Shown piece after piece: positions 35,586 through 46,500 of a stretch of DNA of 64,000 nt. Numbering within the stretch: position 1 is the first letter of the stretch; each line of letters starts with the position of its first letter. Made by a program: the position numbers and the translations under genes. The DNA is from Tenacibaculum sp. SZ-18 (GTDB taxonomy: Bacteria; Bacteroidota; Bacteroidia; Flavobacteriales; Flavobacteriaceae): NCBI RefSeq assembly GCF_002813915.1, contig NZ_CP019335.1, positions 790,388 through 854,387 on the forward strand, read 5' to 3'. The notes beneath the pieces were generated by a model. It saw only the letters and a program-made list of their open reading frames with translations. It was not told the DNA's origin and did not search any database.

Positions 35586-36527
35586 CTACTTAACAGGTAT
35601 TTTTATTTTATATTTCTTTCTACTTTTATTATTCAGTTTTGTTTCTCTTAACCAAGGGTTCACTAATTTTAATTCTTTATAAGTAAGATTATATTGCTTA
35701 GCGAAGTCTGGGATGTTCTCAATTGGTTTGTCAATTATTATTTCTTTTACTTTAGGATATGTATATAAATCCGTTTTTTCATAATGAAACCCATACTTCT
35801 TTGGGTTAGACATTATTTCCTTTAGAGCTAAGATTCTAAATACATATCTTCCAGTCTCAACATTTAGTAACAAGTCATAATAATTTGTGACTTTCTGTTC
35901 ATTTAATCGCTTTGAGATTCTTGCATTCCCTGCATTGTAACCAGCGGCAGCTAATGTCCAACTTCCAAACTTTTTCCTTGAATTGTTTAAATATTTTGCA
36001 GCAGCCTTTGTAGATAGTTCTAAGTTATAGCGTTCGTCAACATTGTTATTTACTTCTAATCCATAATCACGTCCAGTACCTGGAAGAAAATGCCAGTATC
36101 CAGCAGCTCCTTTATAAGAAGGTACTTGAATCAAAGCACTTTCAGCGACACATAAATATTTAAAATCATCTGGTATATTATATTTTTTTAGCAAGGGTTC
36201 TATTAAAGGAAAGAATTTATTCGCTCTTTTAATTAATAATAAAGCATTTGATTGCCAATATGTATTAACTAGTAATTCTCTATCCAATCTTTCAAAAATA
36301 TCAGCTTCCTCAAGTGGAACTTTTTCACCTGCGAACTCGAGACTTTCGGGTACTTTAACAGCTTTCACTTCATAGGTTTCACTTACGCTTTTTGATATTA
36401 TTATAGAGTCTTTTTTTACGTTTTCTACGATACGTTTATTAGGTTTTACTTCTGTTAAATTTAGTAAGAAAAATCCTACAATCACTACTATTGCCAATAG
36501 TGATATTCGTATAAAATTGACTTTCAT
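35586..36527 (-). CDS. MltD-like lytic transglycosylase with LysM-like end
   Basis: 313 residues. An N-terminal membrane/signal segment (ISLLAIVVIVGFFLLNL) is followed by an SLT domain: YLCVAESAL (catalytic Glu), GAAGYWHFLPGTGRDYGL, DERYNLELSTKAAAKYL and AAAGYNAGNARI. A LysM-like C-terminal piece (FAKQYNLTYKELKLVNPWL) is cut short by family standards. It cleaves peptidoglycan between MurNAc and GlcNAc. It begins a minus-strand set with the hydrolase and DUF6438 genes. Confidence 0.88.
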   Translation of the reverse strand: MKVNFIRISLLAIVVIVGFFLLNLTEVKPNKRIVENVKKDSIIISKSVSETYEVKAVKVPESLEFAGEKVPLEEADIFERLDRELLVNTYWQSNALLLIKRANKFFPLIEPLLKKYNIPDDFKYLCVAESALIQVPSYKGAAGYWHFLPGTGRDYGLEVNNNVDERYNLELSTKAAAKYLNNSRKKFGSWTLAAAGYNAGNARISKRLNEQKVTNYYDLLLNVETGRYVFRILALKEIMSNPKKYGFHYEKTDLYTYPKVKEIIIDKPIENIPDFAKQYNLTYKELKLVNPWLRETKLNNKSRKKYKIKIPVK

Positions 36528-36548
36528 ATGCTATTATTTTTTGTGGTA

Positions 36549-37211
36549 TTAATAGGTACATTGCTCTTCAAGAATTTTTGAGATAACTCTTGCTTTATTC
36601 AAAATCATAATGTGTGTACCATTACTTACTTCAATATAGTTTTTTATATGCTTAGAAGGAAATATTTCATCTTTATTTCCATGAATATGTATGATTCCTT
36701 CTAATTCTGTGTCTTGTTTCCAGTTTAAAACATTGTGTATTGCCCAATCTAAATAAGTGCCATTACGAATTGATAAGTACATTTTATACAATTCTGCTCG
36801 TTTTCTTAAATAATCACCAAAAAACAAATATTCGTAGTTTTCAAAATTTTCTACAATTTTAGTTGGAAATAATCTATAGGCCTTCGTTTTCTGAGCAAAT
36901 TTTAATCGATTTGGTAACTCTTTGTTACTTTTTATACTGGAGATAATAATAATTTTTTGGCAAGTGATGATTTTACTCATTTCTTGAACCATAACTCCTC
37001 CAAATGAAACACCAACTAAAACAGGATTTTCATGTTTAATTAATTCACACATTCGATTTGCATAACTTTCCATACTTTCATCTATAGATAGAGGAATAAT
37101 CCAATCTAAATAGTGTGCTTCAAATAAATACTCATCAAAGGTTAAATGCTCAAATATCTTAGTATTGGCTGCTAATCCTGGAACAAAGTACAGATGAGTT
37201 TTACGATTCAT
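36549..37211 (-). CDS. Alpha/beta hydrolase
   Basis: 220 residues. FVPGLAANTKIFEHL forms the oxyanion side, LVGVSFGGVMVQEM the GxSxGG nucleophile elbow, HGNKDEIFP holds the acid and THIMILNKA the His. No lid domain is obvious, so the substrate is unknown. No signal peptide: cytoplasmic. Only 3 bp separate it from the DUF6438 gene upstream. Confidence 0.82.
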   Translation of the reverse strand: MNRKTHLYFVPGLAANTKIFEHLTFDEYLFEAHYLDWIIPLSIDESMESYANRMCELIKHENPVLVGVSFGGVMVQEMSKIITCQKIIIISSIKSNKELPNRLKFAQKTKAYRLFPTKIVENFENYEYLFFGDYLRKRAELYKMYLSIRNGTYLDWAIHNVLNWKQDTELEGIIHIHGNKDEIFPSKHIKNYIEVSNGTHIMILNKARVISKILEEQCTY

Positions 37212-37214
37212 GAA

Positions 37215-37949
37215 TTATTCAAAGTATTTTTTATCTAGTAAAATTCCTTCGATATATTCATTAAGTTCCATCAACTCTTCAGGAACGTCATCATTCCATA
37301 ATCGAACTTGAACTTGTTTTCCATCATGAGTTAAATATGTGCTCGGTAAATCCATAATTTGTGGATTGTCGTATACATCTTTATATGAAGAGAAATTCTT
37401 TTTATTCAATAGAGAAGTAATAGTGGTAAGTTCCTTTTCTGAAAGTTTAAAAGCTTTAGTTCCTTTTTCTAAAACAAATTCTTTTCCTTCATATGAAACA
37501 TTACCTTTTTTGTCAATGAACACACTATATGTAGGGCAGTCACCCATACAAGGAGTTTTTATTATTGAAAGCAATGTGTTTTTCTCTCGTGCAATAAATT
37601 TTTCGGCATTCGCATTTGTATGAACATCAATATTTCTGAATTCTTTCGAGTTATTTAAACGTTCAGTCCATTCTTGGAGTTTTCCATCCGGAATTTCAAT
37701 CACCACAATCTTAGAGGCATCGTTATCAACTAACATGTTCTTCCATTTTAAACCGCTATTTGTTACTAATGCTTTAACCTCATTTAGGCTTTTAGGGTTA
37801 TTTAATACTCCAAGAAGTTGATTTTTTGGTTCTTCTTTTATGTTTTTTTTAACTGGTATTTCTGCATTGGTTCCTGTATTTATTTTTTTTTCCTTTGGAG
37901 CTTCACAGCTCAAAGCCAGCAACAAAATAGATAGATAAATGAATTTCAT
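37215..37949 (-). CDS. DUF6438 lipoprotein
   Basis: 244 residues. Lipoprotein signal (LSILLLALSCEAPKEKK), an Asn/Lys-rich linker, a domain to about residue 120 of unknown family, then the conserved KTPCMGDCPTYSVFID motif and LLNKKNFSSYKDVYDN that define DUF6438. The CxGxCPxY cysteines could pair or bind metal. Function unknown. Confidence 0.82.
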   Translation of the reverse strand: MKFIYLSILLLALSCEAPKEKKINTGTNAEIPVKKNIKEEPKNQLLGVLNNPKSLNEVKALVTNSGLKWKNMLVDNDASKIVVIEIPDGKLQEWTERLNNSKEFRNIDVHTNANAEKFIAREKNTLLSIIKTPCMGDCPTYSVFIDKKGNVSYEGKEFVLEKGTKAFKLSEKELTTITSLLNKKNFSSYKDVYDNPQIMDLPSTYLTHDGKQVQVRLWNDDVPEELMELNEYIEGILLDKKYFE

Positions 37950-37987
37950 ACTTAATTTTTTAAGAGGTGATTAATGATAACGTTAAG

Positions 37988-39322
37988 TTAAGCAATTACT
38001 TTTACATCAACAAAGTTGAAGCGAACTGAACCATCTTCATCAATTTTAGTTAATGTCACCTTATGTAAGGTATTGACTAATTTCGGATTCCAAGGAGTTT
38101 TTACTTTTACATAATTTTCAGTGAAGCCATGTATATACCCCTCTTTATTTTCACTTTCAAATAATACAGTTAGCGTGTTACCTATTTGACTTTCATAAAA
38201 TGCTCTTCTCTTTTTAACCGATAAACCACGTAGCATTTTACTACGTTTTGCTCTTACATTTTTAGGAACAACACCATCCATTAAAACAGCTTCAGTGTTT
38301 GCTCTTTCAGAATAAGTAAAAACGTGTAAATACGAAATATCTAATTCAGATAGGTAGTTGTAAGTATCTAAAAATAATTCATCTGTTTCACCAGGAAAAC
38401 CAACAATCACGTCTACACCAATACATGCGTTTGGCATAACCTCTTTTATTTTCGTAACTCGATTTGTGTAAATTTTTCTAAGATAACGACGCTTCATTTT
38501 CTTTAAAAGTTCGTCACTTCCTGACTGCAGTGGAATATGAAAGTGTGGAACAAAAGTTTCTGAATTAGAAACAAAGTCTATAGTTTCGTCTTTTAATAAA
38601 TTAGGCTCGATGGAAGAAATTCGAAGCCTATGAATACCTTCTACTTTATCTAAGTTTTGAACTAATTCTAAGAATGTATGCTCATGTTTTTTGTTTCCAA
38701 ATTCCCCTTTTCCATAGTCACCAATGTTCACTCCCGTAAGAACAATTTCTTTAATTCCTTTCTCAGAAATTTCTTTGGCGTTTTTTAAAACGTTTTCAAG
38801 TGTATCGCTACGAGAAATTCCACGTGCTAAAGGAATTGTACAATAGGTACATTTATAGTCACATCCGTCTTGTACTTTTAAAAATGCACGTGTTCTATCT
38901 CCAATAGAATAGGAACCAACATAAAAATCAGCATCTTCAATTTCACACGAGTGAACTTCCCCGATACTATTTTTAGCTAAGTCGTTAATGTAACTTGTTA
39001 CATTAAACTTTTCAGTTGCTCCAAGTACTAAATCTACACCATCAACAGCAGCTAATTCTTCTGGTTTTAATTGGGCGTAACAGCCAACAGCAATTAAGAA
39101 GGCTTCTTGGTTTTGTTTTAAAGCTGATTTTACGATTGTTTTAAACCTTTTGTCAGCATTATCCGTAACTGAACATGTATTTATAACATATATATCTGCC
39201 TTTTCCTCAAATTCAACACGGCTAAAGCCTTCGTTAACAAAATTTCGAGCGATTGTTGATGTTTCTGAAAAGTTTAATTTGCATCCTAATGTGTAAAAAG
39301 CTACTTTTTTATCCGCATTCAT
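37988..39322 (-). CDS. mtaB: tRNA t6A37 methylthiotransferase MtaB
   Basis: Radical-SAM enzyme that adds a methylthio group to t6A37 of tRNA. Started at the ATG of MNADKKVAFYTLGCKLN (39322), eight codons inside the open frame; a good promoter lies just upstream. N-terminal UPF0004 domain with cysteines in GCKLNF, NTCSVT and GCYAQ; the radical-SAM CxxxCxxC is in DGCDYKCTYCTIPLARG; the C-terminus is a TRAM domain (about 375-440). The t6A substrate is made with TsaD, encoded at 25236-26297. Confidence 0.95.
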   Translation of the reverse strand: MNADKKVAFYTLGCKLNFSETSTIARNFVNEGFSRVEFEEKADIYVINTCSVTDNADKRFKTIVKSALKQNQEAFLIAVGCYAQLKPEELAAVDGVDLVLGATEKFNVTSYINDLAKNSIGEVHSCEIEDADFYVGSYSIGDRTRAFLKVQDGCDYKCTYCTIPLARGISRSDTLENVLKNAKEISEKGIKEIVLTGVNIGDYGKGEFGNKKHEHTFLELVQNLDKVEGIHRLRISSIEPNLLKDETIDFVSNSETFVPHFHIPLQSGSDELLKKMKRRYLRKIYTNRVTKIKEVMPNACIGVDVIVGFPGETDELFLDTYNYLSELDISYLHVFTYSERANTEAVLMDGVVPKNVRAKRSKMLRGLSVKKRRAFYESQIGNTLTVLFESENKEGYIHGFTENYVKVKTPWNPKLVNTLHKVTLTKIDEDGSVRFNFVDVKVIA

Positions 39323-39343
39323 TCTTGTACATTTAACCAAATG

Positions 39344-39375
39344 CAAAAGTACAATATTGAAAATGATTTTTGAAA
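39344..39375 (-). promoter_or_regulatory. Promoter for mtaB
   Basis: Minus-strand TTTC (39375-39372), 20 bp, TACTTTTG (39351-39344); the -7 box is perfect. It lies inside the first codons of the divergent GNAT gene. Confidence 0.65.
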
Positions 39376-39863
39376 CAGAAAGATTAGTTATTAGAAAGTT
39401 GTTAATGAAAGATTTAGAATCTTTTTTTGAGTTAGAAAGTAATCCAAAAGTATTACAATATGCGACAGGTGATGTAAAAACACTATCAGAATGTGAAAAT
39501 GAGTTGCAGAAATTAATTAATAAGTATGATAAGTCAATTAATGATTTTTGGATTTATGCTATAGTAATTAAAGAAAACTCTAGGTTTATTGGAACTGTGG
39601 CATTAGTTAAAGATGAAGAAGGAAATGATGAAATAGGATATAGATTTATCGAACGATACTGGGGTAATGGATATGCAACAGAGGCATGCGGTGGATTAAT
39701 TAATTATTGCCAAGAAATTGGAATAAAAAAATTAATAGGAAACGTGGTTAAAGAGAATAAAGCTTCGGAGAAAATTCTATTAAAATATGGTTTTCAAAAA
39801 ATAAAAGAATTCGTGAGTCATGATATTGGTTTACCTGAAACAAAATATGTTTTAAACCTTTAG
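39363..39863 (+). CDS. GNAT family N-acetyltransferase (RimJ-like)
   Basis: 166 residues from ATG 39363 (a TTG two codons before is less likely). GNAT motifs: IFETERLVIRKLLMKDLESF, GTVALVKDEEGNDEIGYRF, the acetyl-CoA loop YWGNGYATEACGG, then NVVKENKASEKILLKYGFQK. The last motif is that of ribosomal-protein-type acetyltransferases. Substrate unknown. Divergent from mtaB. Confidence 0.88.
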   Translation: MIFETERLVIRKLLMKDLESFFELESNPKVLQYATGDVKTLSECENELQKLINKYDKSINDFWIYAIVIKENSRFIGTVALVKDEEGNDEIGYRFIERYWGNGYATEACGGLINYCQEIGIKKLIGNVVKENKASEKILLKYGFQKIKEFVSHDIGLPETKYVLNL

Positions 39864-39882
39864 TGAAAATTAAAATATTAAA

Positions 39883-39909
39883 ACCACTCACTCCGTAGAG
39901 TAAGTGGTA
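39883..39909. terminator. Weak hairpin between convergent GNAT and subtilase genes
   Basis: ACCACTCACTC and GAGTAAGTGGT around a short loop, with one mismatch; the plus side is followed by ATAATG and the minus side by TTTTAAT. Probably a modest bidirectional terminator. Confidence 0.5.
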
Positions 39910-39944
39910 TAATGTTAATTAAATATCAATTCGATAACCCTAAA

Positions 39945-41210
39945 TTATCTTACAGCTATTGGATAAGATTCACCTCGATAAGAAACTGATCCTGATGATC
40001 GTGGTCCGCTTCCTCTGGCATGCATAATACCAGCAACGTGCGGAGAAGCCATAGATGTCCCACTCAATGTTGCGTAACCACCATTTAAGTATGTACTTAA
40101 TACACTACTTCCAGTTGCTATAACATCAATCGGATTCATATTGTAATTAGAGAACGAAGAGAAAGAACGATTACAAGTCATTGAAGCAACTGTATAAATT
40201 CTACTTCCATTAATACAAGCAGGATCATAAAAAGCAGCATTAGATCTACTATTTCCAGCAGCAATGGCAACATACGTTCCTGCATTACCTAAACTTTGTA
40301 GTGCGCTTCTGTAAGATGAACGACTAGAGCAACCTGAACCAAAATATCCACCTAAACTAAGGTTGGCAACATCGCCAGGAATATCATATCTACCAACGTG
40401 ATTTATTCCAGCTAAAATTGTAGATGTACTACTTCCTCCGCTACATCCGAAAACTCTAACAGGCACTACACTAGCTCCCGCAGAAACTCCAACAACGCCA
40501 GTTCCGTTGTTAATTGCTGCAGCAGTTCCAGCAACATGTGTTCCGTGACCATTACAATCGTTTGCACTTCCTCCTACAAAAGATCTCGCGTAAGTTGAGT
40601 TTGTTACTACATTTAAATCTGGATGATCTAAGTCAATTCCACTATCAATTACCCAAATCCATTGATTTTTTCCAGATCCATTTGCAAAACCTCCGGCTCT
40701 AGAGACTCCACATGGTGTTTGTTGTGCCATTTTTTGCGCATCACTGTGTTGTAATGTTCCTTCAATTTTAAATTTAGGAAGTTCTACAACTCTGTCATGT
40801 TCAATGAAATCAACGTTCGGATCTTTGGCTAATTCTTCAAACTCTGCATCCGATAATTTTATTGCCATTCCTGAAATTTTAGTAGTGTAATAGTGAAGAA
40901 CTTTTTTTGAATCTAAACTATGTGTACTTAAAACATCATTCATTTTTCGAATAGATACCTCGGAAAGGTTATCAACAGATTTTGCTTTCGATTCTCTACT
41001 AACAAATTTCGTTTGTGACAATGATCGTGAAGCGGGTGTAACTTTTCCTTCGTTGAAAACAACGATATACTGACCTGGAATAATACTTCCATCGCTGGCT
41101 GTAGCCTCGATATTTTGATCAGTGTTGACATCATTACTCTCGTTTTGACAAGAGGTAATTACTAGTGCAGCAGTTAATGCACTCAATGTTAATTTAATTA
41201 AATTTTTCAT
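39945..41210 (-). CDS. S8 family subtilisin-like peptidase, lipoprotein
   Basis: 421 residues. Lipobox LVITSCQNE. A peptidase-inhibitor I9 propeptide (GQYIVVFNEGKV to about 145) is followed by the catalytic domain with Asp189 (WVIDSGIDLDH), His222 (GHGTHVAGTA) and Ser386 (SGTSMASPHVAGI), the oxyanion Asn in AIAAGN. Many cysteines suggest disulfides. The protein ends soon after the catalytic Ser, without a T9SS tail, which matches a lipoprotein route. A 550-bp AT-rich gap lies upstream. Confidence 0.92.
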   Translation of the reverse strand: MKNLIKLTLSALTAALVITSCQNESNDVNTDQNIEATASDGSIIPGQYIVVFNEGKVTPASRSLSQTKFVSRESKAKSVDNLSEVSIRKMNDVLSTHSLDSKKVLHYYTTKISGMAIKLSDAEFEELAKDPNVDFIEHDRVVELPKFKIEGTLQHSDAQKMAQQTPCGVSRAGGFANGSGKNQWIWVIDSGIDLDHPDLNVVTNSTYARSFVGGSANDCNGHGTHVAGTAAAINNGTGVVGVSAGASVVPVRVFGCSGGSSTSTILAGINHVGRYDIPGDVANLSLGGYFGSGCSSRSSYRSALQSLGNAGTYVAIAAGNSRSNAAFYDPACINGSRIYTVASMTCNRSFSSFSNYNMNPIDVIATGSSVLSTYLNGGYATLSGTSMASPHVAGIMHARGSGPRSSGSVSYRGESYPIAVR

Positions 41211-41767
41211 GGTTGATTAATTATTTGTTAGGGCAAATTTAGAGATTTAGAACATATAAAAAACATGTCTGATTTTGTAAGTGTTTGTTTTTTAGTGTCA
41301 TAAAAGTGATAAAAAGAATGGTTTATAAAAATAAAAGCAACACTGTTGCTTTAGTAAAGTCCCATGCTTCAGAATATTTTGATGGTTACTTTTTTTAGGT
41401 AAAGTTAAATAAAATAATTTAAATATTTTAACATAAATTAACATAAATTTAACAAAAAACAAGTGCTGTTAACAGTTTTTTTTAGTGGTAAAACCGTTTA
41501 TTTTTTGTTTAATTTTTTATTTAATTGCTATTTTTTTGATTAAAGTGTATTTTTTTAACATTATGTTAGTTTTATTTCAATTTGTTGTTTTTTTAACAGT
41601 ATTTTAATTTTTGTTAAAAAATTAACATAAATATTAAGGATTTATGTTTTTCAGATATCCCGTTTTTTGTAAATATGTTTTAAAAGGTATTCTGTCATGG
41701 ATATGGATATTTAAATTCATTTATTAAACCATTATATTTACATCAGTCGGTTAAAAGAAGACTGTTT
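41211..41767. other. AT-rich intergenic region
   Basis: About 550 bp between the divergent subtilase and SBP genes. It is extremely AT-rich with long T and A tracts and several TTAACATAAAT repeats (around 41430-41460 and 41618-41632). No gene or RNA is recognised. It presumably holds promoters for both neighbours. Confidence 0.5.
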
Positions 41768-41779
41768 ATGGGTTATATT

Positions 41780-43393
41780 ATGAAGCCTCAAGCTGAAAAT
41801 TCTATTTTTAAAATAGCATTACTACTCATGGTTATTTTTAATTCGTGTAGTTCAAGGAAAACTGAATTTGCTGATGATAAAGTTTTTAGGTACAATGAAC
41901 ATTCCAATATTACTTCTCTAGATCCTGCTTTTGCACGTGATCAAAGAAATATATGGGCTGTAAATCAGTTATATGATGGTTTAGTTCAATTAGATGATTC
42001 ATTGAATGTTCAACCAAGTATAGCACAGAATTGGAAGGTAAGTAGCGATGGAAGGCGATATAAGTTTTATTTGAGGAAAGATGTGTTTTTTCATAAGCAT
42101 AAGTTATTTGGTAAGAAAAAAACAAGAAAGGTTACGGCTTATGATTTTGAATATTCTTTCGAGAGATTAATAAGTGAAAGTGTTGCATCTCCTGGAGCTT
42201 GGGTTCTTCAGAATGTTGAAACTTTTAAAGCAGAGAATGATTCAATATTTGTTATGGATTTAAAACGTCCATTTCCAGCATTCTTAGGATTATTAAGTAT
42301 GAAATATTGTTCAGTGGTCCCCAGAGAGGTAGTAGAATTCTATGGCAAAGACTTTAGATCAAACCCTGTAGGAACTGGTCCATTTAAGTTTAAACTATGG
42401 GTGGAGAACACAAAACTTGTTTTTAGAAAAAATAATAATTATTTCGAAAAAGATGATTTAGATAATTATTTACCGTATTTGGAATCTGTTGCAATTACAT
42501 TTCTCCCTGATAAACAGAGTGAATTTCTTCAGTTTATACAGGGTAATCTTGACTTTATGAAAAGCGTTGATCCCTCCTATAAGGATGAACTACTAACTAC
42601 ATCAGGTGATTTAGTTGAAAAATACAGTAATGATATTGTGATGCAAAAAGGTGCTTATTTGAATACAGAATATTTGGGCTTCTTTTTAGGAGGACAGGAA
42701 AATAATGTGATTAAATCAAAAGAAATTCGACAAGCTATTAATTATGGTTTTGATCGTAATAAGATGATCACCTTCCTCAGGAACAACATTGGAACACCAG
42801 CAAATAATGGTTTTATCCCAAAAGGATTGCCTTCATTTAATGGTCAGTCAGGTTATACGTACCAACCAGAAAAGGCTAAAATTTTAGTTGAGAAATATAA
42901 AAAAGACAATAACTTGGATAAAGTGGAGGTAAATATTACAACAAATAGTAGTTATTTAGATTTATGTGAATTTATGCAGAGAGAATTAGCAATTGTTGGT
43001 TTAAAAGTGAAAGTGGATGTAATACCTCCATCAACATTGCGTCAAGGAAAAGCAAATGGAAAGCTGCCGATATTTAGAGCGAGTTGGATTGCAGACTATC
43101 CTGATGGTGAAAATTATTTATCACTTTTTTATTCTAAGAACTTCACACCAAATGGACCTAACTATACGCATTTCTCCAATGATCTATTTGATAAATTATA
43201 CGAAAAGTCGATACAAGAAGTAAATCGAGATATCCGAGTTGCATTGTATCAAAAAATGGATAGTATTCTTATAAATGAAGCTCCGGTAATTCCTTTGTAT
43301 TATGATCAAGTTATTAGGTTCACTCAAAAGAATGTAAAAGGCTTAGGAATTAATCCAATTGATTTACTAACATTAAAATACGTAAAAAAATAG
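41780..43393 (+). CDS. Oligopeptide-type ABC transporter substrate-binding lipoprotein
   Basis: Start taken at ATG 41780 (MKPQAENSIFKIAL); an ATG four codons earlier is possible. Lipobox LLMVIFNSCSS. SBP family 5: FRYNEHSNITSLDPAFARDQ, VNQLYDGLVQLDDSL, AQNWKVSSDGRRYKFYLR, KVTAYDFEYSFERL, NPVGTGPFKFK, then IRQAINYGFDRNKMI and SWIADYPDGENYLSLFYS. It delivers peptides to a permease; no permease genes are adjacent, so it is an orphan or has another partner. Confidence 0.9.
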   Translation: MKPQAENSIFKIALLLMVIFNSCSSRKTEFADDKVFRYNEHSNITSLDPAFARDQRNIWAVNQLYDGLVQLDDSLNVQPSIAQNWKVSSDGRRYKFYLRKDVFFHKHKLFGKKKTRKVTAYDFEYSFERLISESVASPGAWVLQNVETFKAENDSIFVMDLKRPFPAFLGLLSMKYCSVVPREVVEFYGKDFRSNPVGTGPFKFKLWVENTKLVFRKNNNYFEKDDLDNYLPYLESVAITFLPDKQSEFLQFIQGNLDFMKSVDPSYKDELLTTSGDLVEKYSNDIVMQKGAYLNTEYLGFFLGGQENNVIKSKEIRQAINYGFDRNKMITFLRNNIGTPANNGFIPKGLPSFNGQSGYTYQPEKAKILVEKYKKDNNLDKVEVNITTNSSYLDLCEFMQRELAIVGLKVKVDVIPPSTLRQGKANGKLPIFRASWIADYPDGENYLSLFYSKNFTPNGPNYTHFSNDLFDKLYEKSIQEVNRDIRVALYQKMDSILINEAPVIPLYYDQVIRFTQKNVKGLGINPIDLLTLKYVKK

Positions 43394-43553
43394 AGAATGA
43401 GTAAAACTTATTTTTTTAAACTTTTTTAATGTTTTTTTTGTGTTTTTGTTATAAATATTAACATTATTTATGTTTTTGTTAATTTTTTAAGTTAAATATT
43501 GTATAATTTAAGATTTTTTTAACTTTCCAAAAACCATTAAAAATCAATCTATT

Positions 43554-46500
43554 ATGAAAAAACCCTTCCTACTGATGGCAGCTTTTCTGTTGTCACAATC
43601 AATCTTATGTCAAATTTCAACACCCAAAGACATGGGTGTTATTAACAATCATTTTAACGGTCTGAAAAAAAGAAGTACTGATGCTTCTATTGATTTTTCA
43701 GAGTGGAAAGTTACGAGTACGGCTTCCTCTTTGAAAAAAGGTCTTACACATTATTATATTACTCAGTATCATAATAATATTCCAATTATTAACGGTACGT
43801 ATAATATGTCTGTTTTCAATGGAAAAGTAAATTTTAAGTTGGATCAATTTGTTCCAGCAATTAAAACAAAGCTTAATTCAGCGAAAACATCTGGTATTAC
43901 TCCCGAAGCAGCTATTCAATCTGTCATAGCTAAACATCGATTAAAGGCTTCTGCAAATTTAATACGTAGTTCTAAGAAGTCGAATAGTGGAGATGATATG
44001 ATACAATTCATGAATTCTGGAATTACCGAGGATAATGAACCAATCACAGCTCAGAAGGTCTACATATTTCAGGATAATAAATTAAAGTTATGTTGGAATA
44101 TTAACCTTTATGAACAAGGTGGGCAAAATTGGTGGCATAGTTATATTGATATTTCTTCAGGTGAAATAATTGCAGAGGACAACTGGGTAATCTCTTGTAA
44201 TTTTGGAGAAGTAGAACACACTCATGTTAAAGGAGAAAGTAATAATCACAAAGAAGTTACAAACTATGTAGAAAAAAATACTAGAATTCCATTTGGTCCT
44301 AAATCAATCATGGTTGCTCCTGATTCTTACAATGTTTATGCGATGCCTTTATCTGATCCAGATGACGGAGGAAGAACAATTGTTAATGATCCAGCTAATT
44401 TAACGGCGTCTCCTTTCGGGTGGCACGATACAAATGGTGCTTCTGGTGCTGAATATAATATTACAAGAGGTAATAATGTTTGGGCACAAGAAGATGCAAA
44501 TGGAAATAACGGAACCGGAGCTTCTCCAAGCGGAGGCGCTGGTTTAGATTTTGATTTTCCAGTTAACCTAAACCAGTCTCCTGCGAACTATAGAAATGCA
44601 TCTACTACTAATTTATTCTATTGGAATAATATTATGCATGATGTTTGGTATCAATACGGGTTTGATGAGGCAAGTGGTAACTTTCAGGAAAATAACTACG
44701 GTAAAGGTGGTTCAGGAAGTGATTCTGTAAATGCGGATTCCCAGGATGGTAGCGGACTAAACAATGCAAATTTTGCAACCCCTGGAGATGGAGGAAATCC
44801 TCGAATGCAAATGTTCCTGTGGAATCAAACGAATCCTGGAAGAGATGGCTCTTTTGATAACGTAATTATTGCTCATGAATACGGTCATGGTATTTCTACA
44901 CGTTTAGTTGGTGGTAGAAATAGTAATACTTTAGGTGGTTCTGAGCAAATGGGTGAAGGATGGTCTGATTGGTTTGGACTTATGCTTACAATGAAAGCTG
45001 GAGATCAAGGAACTGATAGCAGAGGAGTAGGTAACTACGTTTTAGGACAAAACGATGCAGGTCCTGGTATTCGTCCAACTCCGTACTCTACCAATAGATC
45101 TATCAATAATACAGATTATGCTGATATTAACGGTTTAGCTGTTCCTCATGGAGTTGGTTATGCTTTTGCAACAATACTGTGGGATATGACTTGGCTATTA
45201 GTAGATCAAGAAGGATTCGATCCAGATTTTTACAATGGAACAGGAGGTAATAATATTGCGATGGCTTTAGTTATCGAAGGATTGAAAAATACAGCTAATA
45301 ATCCAGGATTTGTTTCTGGTCGTGACGGAATTTTACAGGCTGATCAAGATTTATATGGAGGTCAGTATCGATGTTTAATTTGGAAAGCCTTTGCAGAAAG
45401 AGGTGTAGGAGATGGAGCAAATGAAAACTCAAATGGAGGAACAAATACAAATTCAGATCAAACCGTTTCTTTCGTAAATCCTTGTGATGGTGGAGGTCCA
45501 GATCCAACTCCAGATGTTTGTTCTGGGGATATAACGACTTTCCCGTTTAGTGAGAGTTTTGAAACTAATTTCGGAGAATGGTCTAATGCGTCTTCTGGAG
45601 ATGACGTAGATTTTTCTAGAAATTCTGGAGGAACACCATCAAGTAATACAGGACCAACTGCGGCATCAGATGGATCTACATATATTTATGTGGAAGCTTC
45701 TGGAAATGGAACAGGCTTCCCAAATAAAAGAGGAGTGTTAAATTCACCATGTTTGAATTTCTCTTCATTGTCAAGTCCTACTTTATCTTTTCAATATCAT
45801 ATGTTCGGTAGTGCTATTAACTCGTTAACAGTTGAAGCGAGAACGGATAATACTGGGGATTGGACTTCTGTATTTACAAGATCTGGAGATCAAGGTAATC
45901 AGTGGAATGGAGCAAATATTGATCTAGCTGCATATGCTAGTCAAGCAAGCGTACAATTAAGATTTGTAGTTGTAACAGGTACAGGAAACAGTGGTTGGCA
46001 AAGTGATATCGCTTTAGATGAAATTGCTATTCAAAATGGATCAACAGATCCAGGTCCGGGAGACGGATGTTCTGGTGAAGTTACATCTTTCCCGTTTAGT
46101 GAAAGCTTCGAAATAAGTTTTGGTGATTGGTCGAATGCCACTACAGGTGATGATATTGATTTCACAAGAGATACTGGAGGAACTCCTTCGAACAATACAG
46201 GGCCAAGTTCTGGTGCGGATGGATCTACTTATATTTATGTTGAAGCTTCTGGAGAGGGGACAGGTTTTCCTAATAAAACTGCAATTCTAAATTCTCCATG
46301 TTTAAACTTTAGTTCATTAACAGCTCCAAGTTTACAATTCCAATATCATATGTTTGGTAGTGCCATTAACTCTTTAACCGCCGAAGCTAGAACAAATAAT
46401 ACAGGAGCATGGACTTCAATTTTTAGTCAAAATGGAGATAAAGGAAATCAGTGGAATGCTGCGAATGTTGATTTAACGGCTTATGCAGGAGAATCAAGTG

